A stretch of 64,000 bases of DNA from JAOPZW01 sp036379935 (GTDB taxonomy: Bacteria; Actinomycetota; Thermoleophilia; Solirubrobacterales; Solirubrobacteraceae), in the NCBI GenBank assembly GCA_036379935.1, contig DASVFT010000036.1, positions 4,263-68,262 on the forward strand. The letters are read 5' to 3'. A model generated the notes under the pieces. The model searched no databases, was not told the DNA's origin, and saw nothing but the letters and a program-made list of their open reading frames with translations. Of the stretch, positions 8,389 to 16,466 are shown piece by piece. Position 1 is the first letter of the stretch, and each line of letters begins with the position of its first letter. The position numbers and the translations under genes are program-made.

Positions 8389-9948
8389 ATGGCCGTCGAC
8401 ATCCATCCACACCCCGAGCAGGAAGACGTCAGCGCGGACATCGAGCACGAGCATGCCGAGGGCTTCGCCACCGCCGAGGGGTTCGCCACGGCCCACGCGC
8501 CGGGCAGTGCGTCGCGTGAGTGGATGATGGTCGCCAGCGGACTGGTCGCGCTCCTGGCCATCCTGGCGATCGTGGTGTCGGTCGTCGCGTTCGCGGATCG
8601 CGGCTCGGGCACGACGACGACCGTCGTCAAGGACGCGGCTGCGCCCGCCGCGCCCACCGCGCCGGCCAAGGCGCCGACGCTCGCCGATGCTCGGCGCGTC
8701 GCCTTCGAGAAGTTCGCCAAGGTCGATCCGACGCTCCCCGCCGTGCCCGCGGGGGCGGTCAAGCGCTTCACGGTCGACGTGTTCCAGCACGTCACCCAGG
8801 TCGATCCCGACCTGGCGCCGACGGAGGCGTGGAGCTACGCCGTCAACGGCACGGCCTACCGCGGCACGGCCGCGAGCCCGCCGATGGTGGTCAACCAGGG
8901 CGACAGGGTGCACATCACCTTTGTCAACGGCGGCTCGAAGATGATGGCGGTCACCATGGCGCATTCGATCGACTTCCACTCCGCCGAGGTCGCGCCGAAC
9001 AAGAGCTACATCGACGTGGCGCCGGGCAAGCGGCTGGCGATCGACTTCGTGGCCAAGCATCCGGGCGTGTTCATGTATCACTGCGCGACCCAGCCGGTGC
9101 TCATGCACACGAGCGCCGGGATGATGGGGATGATGGTGGTCAAGCCGCGCGACCTCCCGAAGGTGGACAAGGAGCTGTGGCTGACCCAGGAGGAGTTCTA
9201 CCTGGGCGCTCCGGGCAAGCCGGCCGATATGGCCAAGATGACCGCCGAGACCCCTGACGTCATGGCCTTCAACGGCTACGCCAACCAGTACAAGAGCCAT
9301 CCGATCACGGTGCGTCGCGGCGAGCGCATCCGCATGTACGTCCTCGACGCCGGACCGAGCAAGTGGAGCGCGTTCCACGTGATCGGCACCGTCTTCGATC
9401 GCACCTACGTCGAGGGCGTCGTCGGTCACGACGCCCAGACGGTGTCGTTCGCACCGAGCCAGGGCGGCTGGGTCGAGTTCACCCTCGACCGCGAAGGCAA
9501 CTACCCGTTCGTCACGCACTCCTTCGGCGACATGGTCAAGGGCGCAGCGGGCATCCTGCATACGACCGGCGCCCCCGAGGTCGCCGCTCCGAAGCCGGCG
9601 CCGGCACCGCACGCCGGCCATGACATGAGCGCCATGAAGGGCGACGTCCACGCGACGCTCGGCGAGATGTTCGTCAAGGCCGACACCACGTCTGTGAAGG
9701 CCGGCAAGGTGACCTTCGCGGTCAAGAACACGGGGGCCGCCGTGCATGGGCTTGCGATCGTGCCCGCTCCCGCCAAGGCGCCGGGCGGGATGCTCGACGA
9801 GTCGGGGTTCCTCGCCAAGGGCAAGGAGCTGGCGGTGGGTGGCAGCGACACGCTGACCACCCAGCTCAAGCCGGGTAGCTACGAGCTGGTGTGCTTCCTC
9901 CCCGGCCACTACGCCGCCGGTCAGAAGATGGCGTTCACGGCGAAGTAG
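8389..9948 (+). CDS. nirK: Membrane-anchored NirK-type copper nitrite reductase with extra cupredoxin domain
   Basis: A 519-aa, three-part protein. Residues ~44-66 form one transmembrane helix, so the enzyme would face outside the cell. Residues ~100-400 are the two cupredoxin domains of copper nitrite reductase, which reduces nitrite to nitric oxide. The type 1 copper ligands are visible as H192, C232, H240 and M245, and the type 2 ligands as H197, H231 and H330; D195 between the first two His is the catalytic Asp. Residues ~430-519 are a third plastocyanin-like domain (VHGLAIVP ... YELVCFLPGHYAAGQKM) with its own His/Cys/His/Met set, perhaps a built-in electron donor. The ATG at 8389 is chosen over upstream frames because the preceding sequence has no conserved protein. 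A related multicopper oxidase role is possible. Confidence 0.85.
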   Translation: MAVDIHPHPEQEDVSADIEHEHAEGFATAEGFATAHAPGSASREWMMVASGLVALLAILAIVVSVVAFADRGSGTTTTVVKDAAAPAAPTAPAKAPTLADARRVAFEKFAKVDPTLPAVPAGAVKRFTVDVFQHVTQVDPDLAPTEAWSYAVNGTAYRGTAASPPMVVNQGDRVHITFVNGGSKMMAVTMAHSIDFHSAEVAPNKSYIDVAPGKRLAIDFVAKHPGVFMYHCATQPVLMHTSAGMMGMMVVKPRDLPKVDKELWLTQEEFYLGAPGKPADMAKMTAETPDVMAFNGYANQYKSHPITVRRGERIRMYVLDAGPSKWSAFHVIGTVFDRTYVEGVVGHDAQTVSFAPSQGGWVEFTLDREGNYPFVTHSFGDMVKGAAGILHTTGAPEVAAPKPAPAPHAGHDMSAMKGDVHATLGEMFVKADTTSVKAGKVTFAVKNTGAAVHGLAIVPAPAKAPGGMLDESGFLAKGKELAVGGSDTLTTQLKPGSYELVCFLPGHYAAGQKMAFTAK

Positions 9949-9959
9949 CGGCTAGCCAG

Positions 9960-10352
9960 CTACTCGCGCGCGGTCGGCGACGACCTCCACGACGCCGACC
10001 GCGAGGCGTCCGGGCGCCGCGCGCGGGTCAGAGCGCAGGGCAGCAACTCGTCGGCGCGCTCCTTGGCCACCCACGCCGCGGCGCCCAGCCGCTCAGCGCG
10101 ACGCGCGAAGCTGGGATCGTCGTCGAGGCCGATGACGATGACCGGCAGACCGGCTTCGAGCGGTCCGAGGCCCAGTCCGGTGAGCAGGCGGTCGTCGATG
10201 ACGAGCACATCGGACGCGCTGCGCCCGAGCTCCCCGGCGAGCTCGTCGACCGTGCCGATCTCGGTGACCAGCTCGATGCCCGGCAGCGCCCGCAGCACTC
10301 CAGCCACGGCGCGGCGGCCGGCCCCGGCCACGTCGGCAAGGAGCACGCGCAT
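9960..10352 (-). CDS. Stand-alone receiver-like protein
   Basis: A 130-aa protein resembling a response-regulator receiver with no output domain. The N-terminal strand is MRVLLADVAG, the putative phospho-acceptor region is DVLVIDDRLL, and AAWVAKERADELLP matches the conserved Lys loop. The usual acidic pair is reduced and the conserved Thr/Ser strand reads VIVIGLDDD, so it may be a degenerate receiver that is not phosphorylated. The C-terminal ~25 residues are Arg/Ser-rich and look unstructured. It is convergent with the nitrite reductase gene (11-nt gap). Start chosen at the ATG directly before the receiver strand; a longer form would add a low-complexity N-terminus. Confidence 0.6.
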   Translation of the reverse strand: MRVLLADVAGAGRRAVAGVLRALPGIELVTEIGTVDELAGELGRSASDVLVIDDRLLTGLGLGPLEAGLPVIVIGLDDDPSFARRAERLGAAAWVAKERADELLPCALTRARRPDASRSASWRSSPTARE

Positions 10353-10830
10353 GCCTGGCTGGGAAGCAGCGGGACCCATCTCCGAACAGGGTGCCGTCCG
10401 CGGCGGCCGGTCGCATCCGGCATCAGCCGCCGTGCAAGTGCGGGGAACTGCGGTCGTCCCGCCGCGCCCGGCCACGTCCGAGGGGTGAGCGCCTCACCTC
10501 GACGGCACGCTTGACGCCGTGATGTGCCGGAAGCGCGCCGCTCGCCGGTGGACGCGGCGCATGTGACGCGTGTGGTCCGACGGGCGGCGCCGGTGTGGGT
10601 CGACCTGGATCGCGAGGGTGTCGCGCAGCTGCGCGAGGAGGACGCCGAGCGCGGTGACCTGCCGATGGTGGATCGCGTTTGGACCCGCCACGGCCAGGCG
10701 ACGTGGGGCTTCGCTGCAGCTCAATCGGGAGGCGCTGCTGCCGAGCGCCGTGACGCCTCGGTAGTTCGCCGGCCCCGATTCCGGGGCTACCACGGTCGCA
10801 TCACGGGCGCTGGGGCGCGACCGTATCGGC
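10353..10830. other. 478-bp region without a convincing gene
   Basis: No complete gene is visible. On the plus strand (about 10555-10690) a short stretch translates to a segment around PVWVDLDREGVAQL followed by a run of acidic residues and MVDRV. This faintly resembles the N-terminus of CorA-type metal transporters, but no continuation exists. It could be a decayed fragment. The right end must carry the promoter of the ABC exporter operon starting at 10831. Confidence 0.4.
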
Positions 10831-11607
10831 ATGAGCCCGCATACCACCCTCGCGCCGAGCGTGCCGCCCGTGGCACCGGCGCAACCGGCCGTCGTCCAGG
10901 GCCACGGCCTCGTCAAGCGCTTCGGCACGGGCACGTCCGCCGTCGATGCCCTGCGGGGTGTGGACGTCGCGTTCCAACCGGGCAGCTTCACGGCCATCAT
11001 GGGCCCTTCGGGCTCGGGCAAGTCGACGCTCCTGCACATCCTCGCGGGCCTGGACCGGCCGACCGAGGGATGGGTGGAGATCGACGGCACGCGCCTGGAC
11101 CGCCTCGACGACCGCGATCTCACGCTCCTGCGCCGCCGCTCGGTCGGCTTCGTCTTCCAGAGCTACAACCTGCTCCCGGTCCTCACCGCCGAAGAGAACA
11201 TCACCCTGCCGCTGCGCATCGGTGGACAGCGCCCTGACCGCCAGTGGCTCGACACCCTCGTCGACGCGGTGGGACTCGGAGATCGCCTGACGCACCGGCC
11301 GGCGGAGCTGTCCGGCGGCCAGCAGCAGCGCGTCGCGGTCGCGCGGGCGTTGATCACGCGCCCCGCGGTCGTCTTCGGCGACGAGCCCACCGGGAACCTC
11401 GACTCGGCCTCCAGTCGCGAGATCCTCGAGCTCCTGCGCCGTGCGGTCGATGACCTTGGCCAGACCATCGTGATGGTCACGCACGACCCGAGGGCGGCAA
11501 CCTACGCCGACGGTGTCGTGTTCCTGAGCGACGGGCTGGTCGAAGGGATCGAAGGCCACCCGACGATCGACGACATCCTCGACCGCCTGCGCGCGCCCAA
11601 ACGATGA
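10831..11607 (+). CDS. MacB/LolD-type ABC transporter ATP-binding protein
   Basis: A 258-aa ATPase with Walker A GPSGSGKST, Q-loop VFQSYNLLPVLTAEENI, signature LSGGQQQR, Walker B VVFGDEPTGNLD and switch His in VTHD. The VFQSYNLLP and GNLDS features are typical of the LolD/MacB/FtsE group that powers mechanotransmission-type exporters. Its stop overlaps the ATG of the 852-aa permease (ATGA), so the two are coupled. Substrate unknown; in actinobacteria such pairs export antibiotics, lipids or peptides. Confidence 0.94.
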   Translation: MSPHTTLAPSVPPVAPAQPAVVQGHGLVKRFGTGTSAVDALRGVDVAFQPGSFTAIMGPSGSGKSTLLHILAGLDRPTEGWVEIDGTRLDRLDDRDLTLLRRRSVGFVFQSYNLLPVLTAEENITLPLRIGGQRPDRQWLDTLVDAVGLGDRLTHRPAELSGGQQQRVAVARALITRPAVVFGDEPTGNLDSASSREILELLRRAVDDLGQTIVMVTHDPRAATYADGVVFLSDGLVEGIEGHPTIDDILDRLRAPKR

Positions 11608-14162
11608 TCGCCGTCGCCCTCCGCAGCATGGGTCAGCGCAAGCTTCGCTCGGCGCTGACGGCCGTGGCCATCCTCCTCGGCGTCGCGATGATCGCCGGGA
11701 CGTACGTCCAGACCGATCAGATCCGCACTGCGTTCGAGGACATCGAGCAGACCGCGAACGGAGGCGTCGACGCCGACATGGCGCCGCGCACGGCATTCCG
11801 CAGCACGTTCGGCTCCAACGATCTGATGGACGAGCGCCTCGTCGCGCGAGCCTCGCGCGTGCAGGGTGTCGCCGACGTCCAGGGGGAGCTGTTCCAGACC
11901 GGCTCGCTGGTGGTCGGACGCAAGATCGTCGAGCCGAAGTTCGCCCCGGCGATCGTCGTCTCCGCGATGCGGGCGGCCTTCGACCCCCTGCGCCACGTGG
12001 CGGGACGGCTCCCCCGAGGACGGGGCGAGGTGCTCGTCAACCGCAAGCTGGCCGAGGACGAGCACCTCTCGCTTGGCCAGCGCGTCGGCGTGACGACGAG
12101 GACCGGCATCCACCGGGTCCGCCTGGTCGGCATCGCCGAGTACGGCAACGTGGCCTCCATCGGCGGCGCGACGCTGATCGTGGCGCCGCTCGCTGACGTG
12201 CAGGCGTGGTACGGGCTCGAAGGCAAGGTCTCGCGGGTCGTCGCCTCCGCGGCGCCCGGCGTCGCACCCGCCGAGCTGGTCCGCCGCCTTCGGGCGGTGC
12301 TCCCGCGCGACGTGGAGATCAAGACCGGCCAGCAGTCGGCGGCCGACGAGGCGAAGCATGCCAGCGACAGCATCGGCGGCTTCCTCACGCCCGCGCTCCT
12401 CGCCTTTTCCGGCGCGGCGCTGCTCGTCGGCGCCTTCATCATCTTCAACACCTTCTCCATCTCGGTTGCTCAGCGCAGGCGCGAGTTCGCGCTGCTGCGC
12501 TCCCTCGGGGCGACGCGGCGACAGGTGCTCATGGCCGTCGCGGCCGAGGCGCTGCTGCTCGGCGTCGCCGCGTCTGTCCTGGGCCTGCTCACCGGCCTCG
12601 GCTTCGCGCGCGGGCTGGGGGCCCTGTTCGACGCGGCGGGCTGGGGCATCCCGCGCGGCGCGATGCAGCTTGCACCACGCACGATCGGGGTCGGCTTGAC
12701 CGTGGGCATCGGCGTCACCCTCGTGGCCGCGCTCGTCCCGGCCGTGCGGGCCACGCGCGTGCCGCCGGTCGCGGCCATGCGCGACGACGCGCTGGCCGAG
12801 GGGGCTCCGCGCAGCCGCCGGCGTCAGATGGCCACGGCCCTCGTCGGCCTGGCCGGGCTGGGGCTCCTGCTCCAGGGCCTCCTCGGCGGCGGCACCGCGA
12901 CCAGCCGGCTCACCGCGATGGGCGTCGGCTCGCTGCTCGTCTTCGTCGGTGTCGCGCTGAGCGCGCGGTACGCCGTGCGCCCGCTTGCGGCCGTCGTCGG
13001 TTGGCCACTACAGCGGTTGGGACACGCGACGGGCGAGCTCGCGCGCGACAACGCCACCCGCAACCCCGCGCGGACCGCGGTCACCGCCTCGGCCCTCATG
13101 GTGGGGCTCGCACTCGTGGTCTTCGTGTCGGTCTTCGCCGCCGGCCTCAAGGACACGCTCAACGGCTCGATCGAGGACCGCCTCAAGGCCGACCTCGTGG
13201 TCAGAAGCGACACGATCGCACCGCTGTCGCGGGCCGCCGGGCCGCGGATCGAGCGCGTGCCGTCCGTCGTGGCGACCGCGCCCCTGTACATCGACCAGGT
13301 GCAGGTCGGCGGGCGCAAGGCGAACGCGATCACCGACCTCGTCACCGGAATCGACCCGCTGGCGCTGCGCGACGGCTACGCCTTCCAGTGGCTCCACGGC
13401 TCCGACGCCGATCTGCAGCGCGTCGTCGGCACGAGCGCGATCGTCGAGGAGCAGTTCGCCAAGGCACACGGCCTCTCCGTCGGCGAGCGCTTCCATGTCA
13501 CCGGCCCCACCGGCCACACCGCCACGCTGACGGCGATCGCCGAGTACCGCGACCCCCAGGTGCTGCAGGGCGTCATGGTCGACACGGCCCAGTTCCGGGC
13601 GCTCTCGTCGCTGCGCGACCCGCTGGCCTACTTCGTGACGCTCGTGCCCGGCACACGCGACGTGGGCGCCGTCCAGCGCGAGGTCAAGGCGGCGCTCGCC
13701 GGCTTCCCGTCGGCCAAGGTCCGCACGCGCGCCCAGTACGCCGATTACCTGGGCGGCCAGCTCGACCAGATCGTCTACCTCCTCTACGCCCTGCTGGCCA
13801 TGAGCATCGTGATCTCGATGTTCGGCATCGCCAACAGCCTGTTCCTCTCCATCCACGAGCGCACGCGCGAGCTCGGCATGCTGCGCGCGATCGGCGCCAC
13901 GGCCGCTCAGGTGCGGCGGATGATCCGCTACGAGAGCGTGATCACGTCGCTCATCGGCGGCGTGCTCGGGACGGGCGTGGGGATCCTCTTCGCGTGGCTG
14001 ACGACGTTCGCGGTCGAGGACCTCGGCGTTGGCTTCACCATCCCCGTCGGTCAGCTCGCGGTCTTCCTCGTGCTGGCGGTGGTCGTCGGGGTCATCGGCG
14101 CCGTCGCACCGGCGCGTCGCGCGTCGCGCCTGCACATCCTGGACGCCGTCCACGCCGAGTGA
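11604..14162 (+). CDS. FtsX/MacB-like ABC transporter permease
   Basis: An 852-aa membrane protein with a duplicated architecture: an N-terminal transmembrane helix, an extracytoplasmic MacB-PCD-like region, an FtsX domain with three helices (about residues 260-395), a linker with further helices, a second periplasmic-type region and a second FtsX domain at the C-terminus (SIVISMFGIANSLFLSIHERTRELGMLRAIGAT). The conserved R-x-R-E-[FL]-[AG]-x-LR[AS]-[IL]G coupling motif occurs in both halves. It overlaps the ATPase gene by 4 nt and should assemble with two copies of it. The role may be export of an unknown compound or extracellular mechanotransmission. Confidence 0.92.
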   Translation: MIAVALRSMGQRKLRSALTAVAILLGVAMIAGTYVQTDQIRTAFEDIEQTANGGVDADMAPRTAFRSTFGSNDLMDERLVARASRVQGVADVQGELFQTGSLVVGRKIVEPKFAPAIVVSAMRAAFDPLRHVAGRLPRGRGEVLVNRKLAEDEHLSLGQRVGVTTRTGIHRVRLVGIAEYGNVASIGGATLIVAPLADVQAWYGLEGKVSRVVASAAPGVAPAELVRRLRAVLPRDVEIKTGQQSAADEAKHASDSIGGFLTPALLAFSGAALLVGAFIIFNTFSISVAQRRREFALLRSLGATRRQVLMAVAAEALLLGVAASVLGLLTGLGFARGLGALFDAAGWGIPRGAMQLAPRTIGVGLTVGIGVTLVAALVPAVRATRVPPVAAMRDDALAEGAPRSRRRQMATALVGLAGLGLLLQGLLGGGTATSRLTAMGVGSLLVFVGVALSARYAVRPLAAVVGWPLQRLGHATGELARDNATRNPARTAVTASALMVGLALVVFVSVFAAGLKDTLNGSIEDRLKADLVVRSDTIAPLSRAAGPRIERVPSVVATAPLYIDQVQVGGRKANAITDLVTGIDPLALRDGYAFQWLHGSDADLQRVVGTSAIVEEQFAKAHGLSVGERFHVTGPTGHTATLTAIAEYRDPQVLQGVMVDTAQFRALSSLRDPLAYFVTLVPGTRDVGAVQREVKAALAGFPSAKVRTRAQYADYLGGQLDQIVYLLYALLAMSIVISMFGIANSLFLSIHERTRELGMLRAIGATAAQVRRMIRYESVITSLIGGVLGTGVGILFAWLTTFAVEDLGVGFTIPVGQLAVFLVLAVVVGVIGAVAPARRASRLHILDAVHAE

Positions 14163-14314
14163 GCGCGAGGCGGTCCAGGCCGCGAGGCGCGCTCAGCTGG
14201 CGATGTCGAGCCGCGCGGGTGCGAGGCTCGCGCGCCGGCGGACCGGCAGTGACGCGAGGATCCCATGGCCGCGGGGCAGGTCGCCGATCTCGACCCTGGC
14301 CCGTGCTACGACCA

Positions 14315-15553
14315 TCAGCCCGGCGGGACCGGATCGCCGTCGAGCACGCCGCGGACCGAGCGCACCAGTCGTCTGGCGTCGACCGAGACCGCGACGAGCT
14401 TGGCCCCCGGCAGATGCTCGGGCGTGAGGGGCGCGCCGGCGCGCTCGACCAGATAGGGCGAGAGATGACGGCCCACGATCTTGGCGGGCGGCCACCAGCG
14501 CAGGGACGCGGGCCGCTCGGCGGTCCCGGGCGCGCCGCCGCTGAGCGCTGCCTCCACGTAGGCAAGCTCGGCCTGGGTGAAGAGGACGCCCTGGATGACG
14601 GGCTCGAAGGGGTGAGCGACGATCGGCAGCCCGAGGTCCTCCAGCATGGCCTCGGCTGCGGCGTCGGCCTGCTGGGCGGCCAGTCCTCCGTGCTTGAACG
14701 GGAAGTCGGCGCCGTCGCCGGCGGCGTGGACATGGGCCAGGCCCTTCACGCGCCCGTGCTCGTCGACGGGTATGAAGTCCTCTTCGTCGCGCGGGACGCC
14801 TTGCAGGCGACGCCCGAGCACGCGCGGGAGCGCGACGACGTGCTCCGCTTGGAGTCGCCGTCCGTCGGCGAGCTCGAGCATCCCCGCGCGCGCGGCGACG
14901 GGCGTCGAACTCGTCGCGAGCTCGACGCCGTGGCGGGACAGGAGGTCGCACACGAACTCGCTGGCCTCCGCGCCGAAGAGCGACAGCGGCGTTGCTTCGG
15001 GGGTCACCAGCTTGACCTCGGTCGGCGCGCCCCGCTGTCGCAGCTCAGCGGCGCTCAGGAGCGCGAGCTCGTAGACCGGCAGAGGCCACGATGCGCCGGA
15101 GGGCGCCGCGAACGCGAGGCTCCTCGGCTGTGCATCGAGGAGCTCGCGCACGGCACGACCATCACGCGCACCGCGGAAGGTCAGCGCCCCGTCGACGGCG
15201 TCGGCGGTGTGCCCTCCGGCCGCGATGAGCAGCGTGTCGTAGCGAAGCTCGTGGCCGGCGCCGGTCACCGCGACGCGGGGTCGTTGCGCGACCGCCGCGA
15301 GCGCATCGTTGACGAGCTCGAGGCCCTGATCGGCGGCGAATCTCCTCAACGACATGCTCCATCGGGCGACGCCGCGAAACGGCTCGAGGACCGAGAGCGG
15401 ACGATAGTCGAATCGCTCGGTGGGGGTCAGGAGGACGATGTCGAGGCCGGCCGCGCTCAGGTGATGGCGCAACGCCAGGCACGCCTCGAGCGCGGCCACG
15501 CCGCCGCCCGCGACGACGACGCGCGGCTTCTTGGTTCCGGACGTCGAGGTCAT
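14315..15553 (-). CDS. FAD-dependent NAD(P)H/quinone oxidoreductase-like protein (paralogue 3)
   Basis: A 412-aa flavoprotein paralogous to those at 4663-5943 and 5949-7127. FAD motif VVAGGGVAALE near residues 12-22 (the third Gly region is slightly relaxed), AAGDGADFPFKHGGLAAQQADAAAE and WWPPAKIVGRHLSPYL. It is transcribed alone, divergently from a universal stress protein gene. A near-perfect GC-rich palindrome (15570-15586) lies 17 nt before its start. Three similar flavoproteins within 11 kb suggests repeated duplication and a dedicated electron-transfer role, but donor and acceptor are unknown. Confidence 0.85.
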   Translation of the reverse strand: MTSTSGTKKPRVVVAGGGVAALEACLALRHHLSAAGLDIVLLTPTERFDYRPLSVLEPFRGVARWSMSLRRFAADQGLELVNDALAAVAQRPRVAVTGAGHELRYDTLLIAAGGHTADAVDGALTFRGARDGRAVRELLDAQPRSLAFAAPSGASWPLPVYELALLSAAELRQRGAPTEVKLVTPEATPLSLFGAEASEFVCDLLSRHGVELATSSTPVAARAGMLELADGRRLQAEHVVALPRVLGRRLQGVPRDEEDFIPVDEHGRVKGLAHVHAAGDGADFPFKHGGLAAQQADAAAEAMLEDLGLPIVAHPFEPVIQGVLFTQAELAYVEAALSGGAPGTAERPASLRWWPPAKIVGRHLSPYLVERAGAPLTPEHLPGAKLVAVSVDARRLVRSVRGVLDGDPVPPG

Positions 15554-15569
15554 GGACGCATCTTCAACT

Positions 15570-15586
15570 GGGGAGGGGCCCTCCCC
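15570..15586. promoter_or_regulatory. Palindrome between FAD oxidoreductase and Usp gene
   Basis: Perfect 8-bp inverted repeat GGGGAGGG-G-CCCTCCCC in the 129-bp divergent region. With flanks it reads TGGGGA...TCCCCA, which loosely recalls the DevR/DosR box of mycobacteria (GGGAC...GTCCC). A DevS/DevR-type pair is encoded 0.9-3 kb downstream. The match is partial, so this is only a candidate operator. Confidence 0.35.
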
Positions 15587-15682
15587 ATCGGTGCTGGCAC
15601 GCGAGATCGCTTCGGGTTTGCCACAGTCGCCTCACCTCTGCGCACGGATGGCGGCTCTCGGGCACCGGTCTACGGTGGGTCG

Positions 15683-16441
15683 ATGTTCGCTGCCGTCCTC
15701 GTCGCTCTCGCCGGCCAGGCCGAGGGTCGCGATGCTGTGGTCCTCGGCGCGCAGCTGGCGAGCGCGGACGGAACGCTCGTCGTGGCTCACGTCATGGCGA
15801 CATTGGCGGTCCCGCTGACCGGGGGGCGCGAGGCGACGGCCAGGCGGCGCGAGCTCCTGCGCGATGCCGGCGAGGAGATCTACGCGACGCTCGGCCCGGA
15901 TCCGCGGGTGCGCTACCTGCCGCTGTCGGGCGCGCCCTTCCCCGAAGCGGTGAGCGCGCTGGCGCGCCGCGGTCGGTTCGACGTCGTGGTCGTCGGTCAG
16001 AACATGCTCAGCTCCGAGCCCGGCACGCGCCAGCTCCTCGCCGCCGCCGCGTGTCCGGTGGCGGTGGCGCCGCACGGACACCGATTCGTCCGCGACTTCG
16101 CACCGGCTCGCATCACCGTCTCGTGCGGACCTCCCGGTCCGGCCGACGGCGCCGTGCTCCTGGCCGCGGCGATCGCCGAGCGGGTGGGTGCCAGCATGCG
16201 ACTGATCGGGCTCGGGGACGAGGTCGCCGACGAGTGGCTGGCGCACGCGCAGGGTCTCGCGCCGCAGGCGGCGGCCATACGTGTCGCCGGCCGCGGGCCG
16301 GCGGCGCTCGTGGCCGCCACGCGCGCGGACGTGGATCTTCTCGTGCTCGGCGCTGCTGACGACGAGGTCCTGCGTCAGGCCGCGTGCCCGGTGCTCGTCG
16401 CCCCGATGCCCGCGCGCGATACGCGCCCCGTAGCCGCCTAG
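15683..16441 (+). CDS. Universal stress protein family protein
   Basis: A 252-aa protein with a degenerate tandem UspA fold: first half FAAVLVALAGQAEGRDAVVLGAQLA ... FDVVVVGQNMLSSEPGTRQLLAAAACPVAVAP, second half ARITVSCGPPGPADGAV ... VDLLVLGAADDEVLRQAACPVLVAP. The ATP-binding G-x2-G-x9-G loop is not well kept in either half. A TACGGT box at 15671-15676 lies 6 nt before the ATG with no ribosome binding site, so the mRNA is probably leaderless. It sits 25 nt before the sensor kinase gene and may be cotranscribed with it. Confidence 0.85.
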   Translation: MFAAVLVALAGQAEGRDAVVLGAQLASADGTLVVAHVMATLAVPLTGGREATARRRELLRDAGEEIYATLGPDPRVRYLPLSGAPFPEAVSALARRGRFDVVVVGQNMLSSEPGTRQLLAAAACPVAVAPHGHRFVRDFAPARITVSCGPPGPADGAVLLAAAIAERVGASMRLIGLGDEVADEWLAHAQGLAPQAAAIRVAGRGPAALVAATRADVDLLVLGAADDEVLRQAACPVLVAPMPARDTRPVAA

Positions 16442-16466
16442 GCTCGACGCTAAGCTCGCGTCGACC

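Noticed and set aside
12206..16441. Very long plus-strand open frame across the ABC permease and FAD protein genes
   Set aside because: Only its last 252 codons (from 15683) encode a real protein; the rest is Arg/Ala/Gly-rich shadow translation of GC-rich DNA in the wrong frame.
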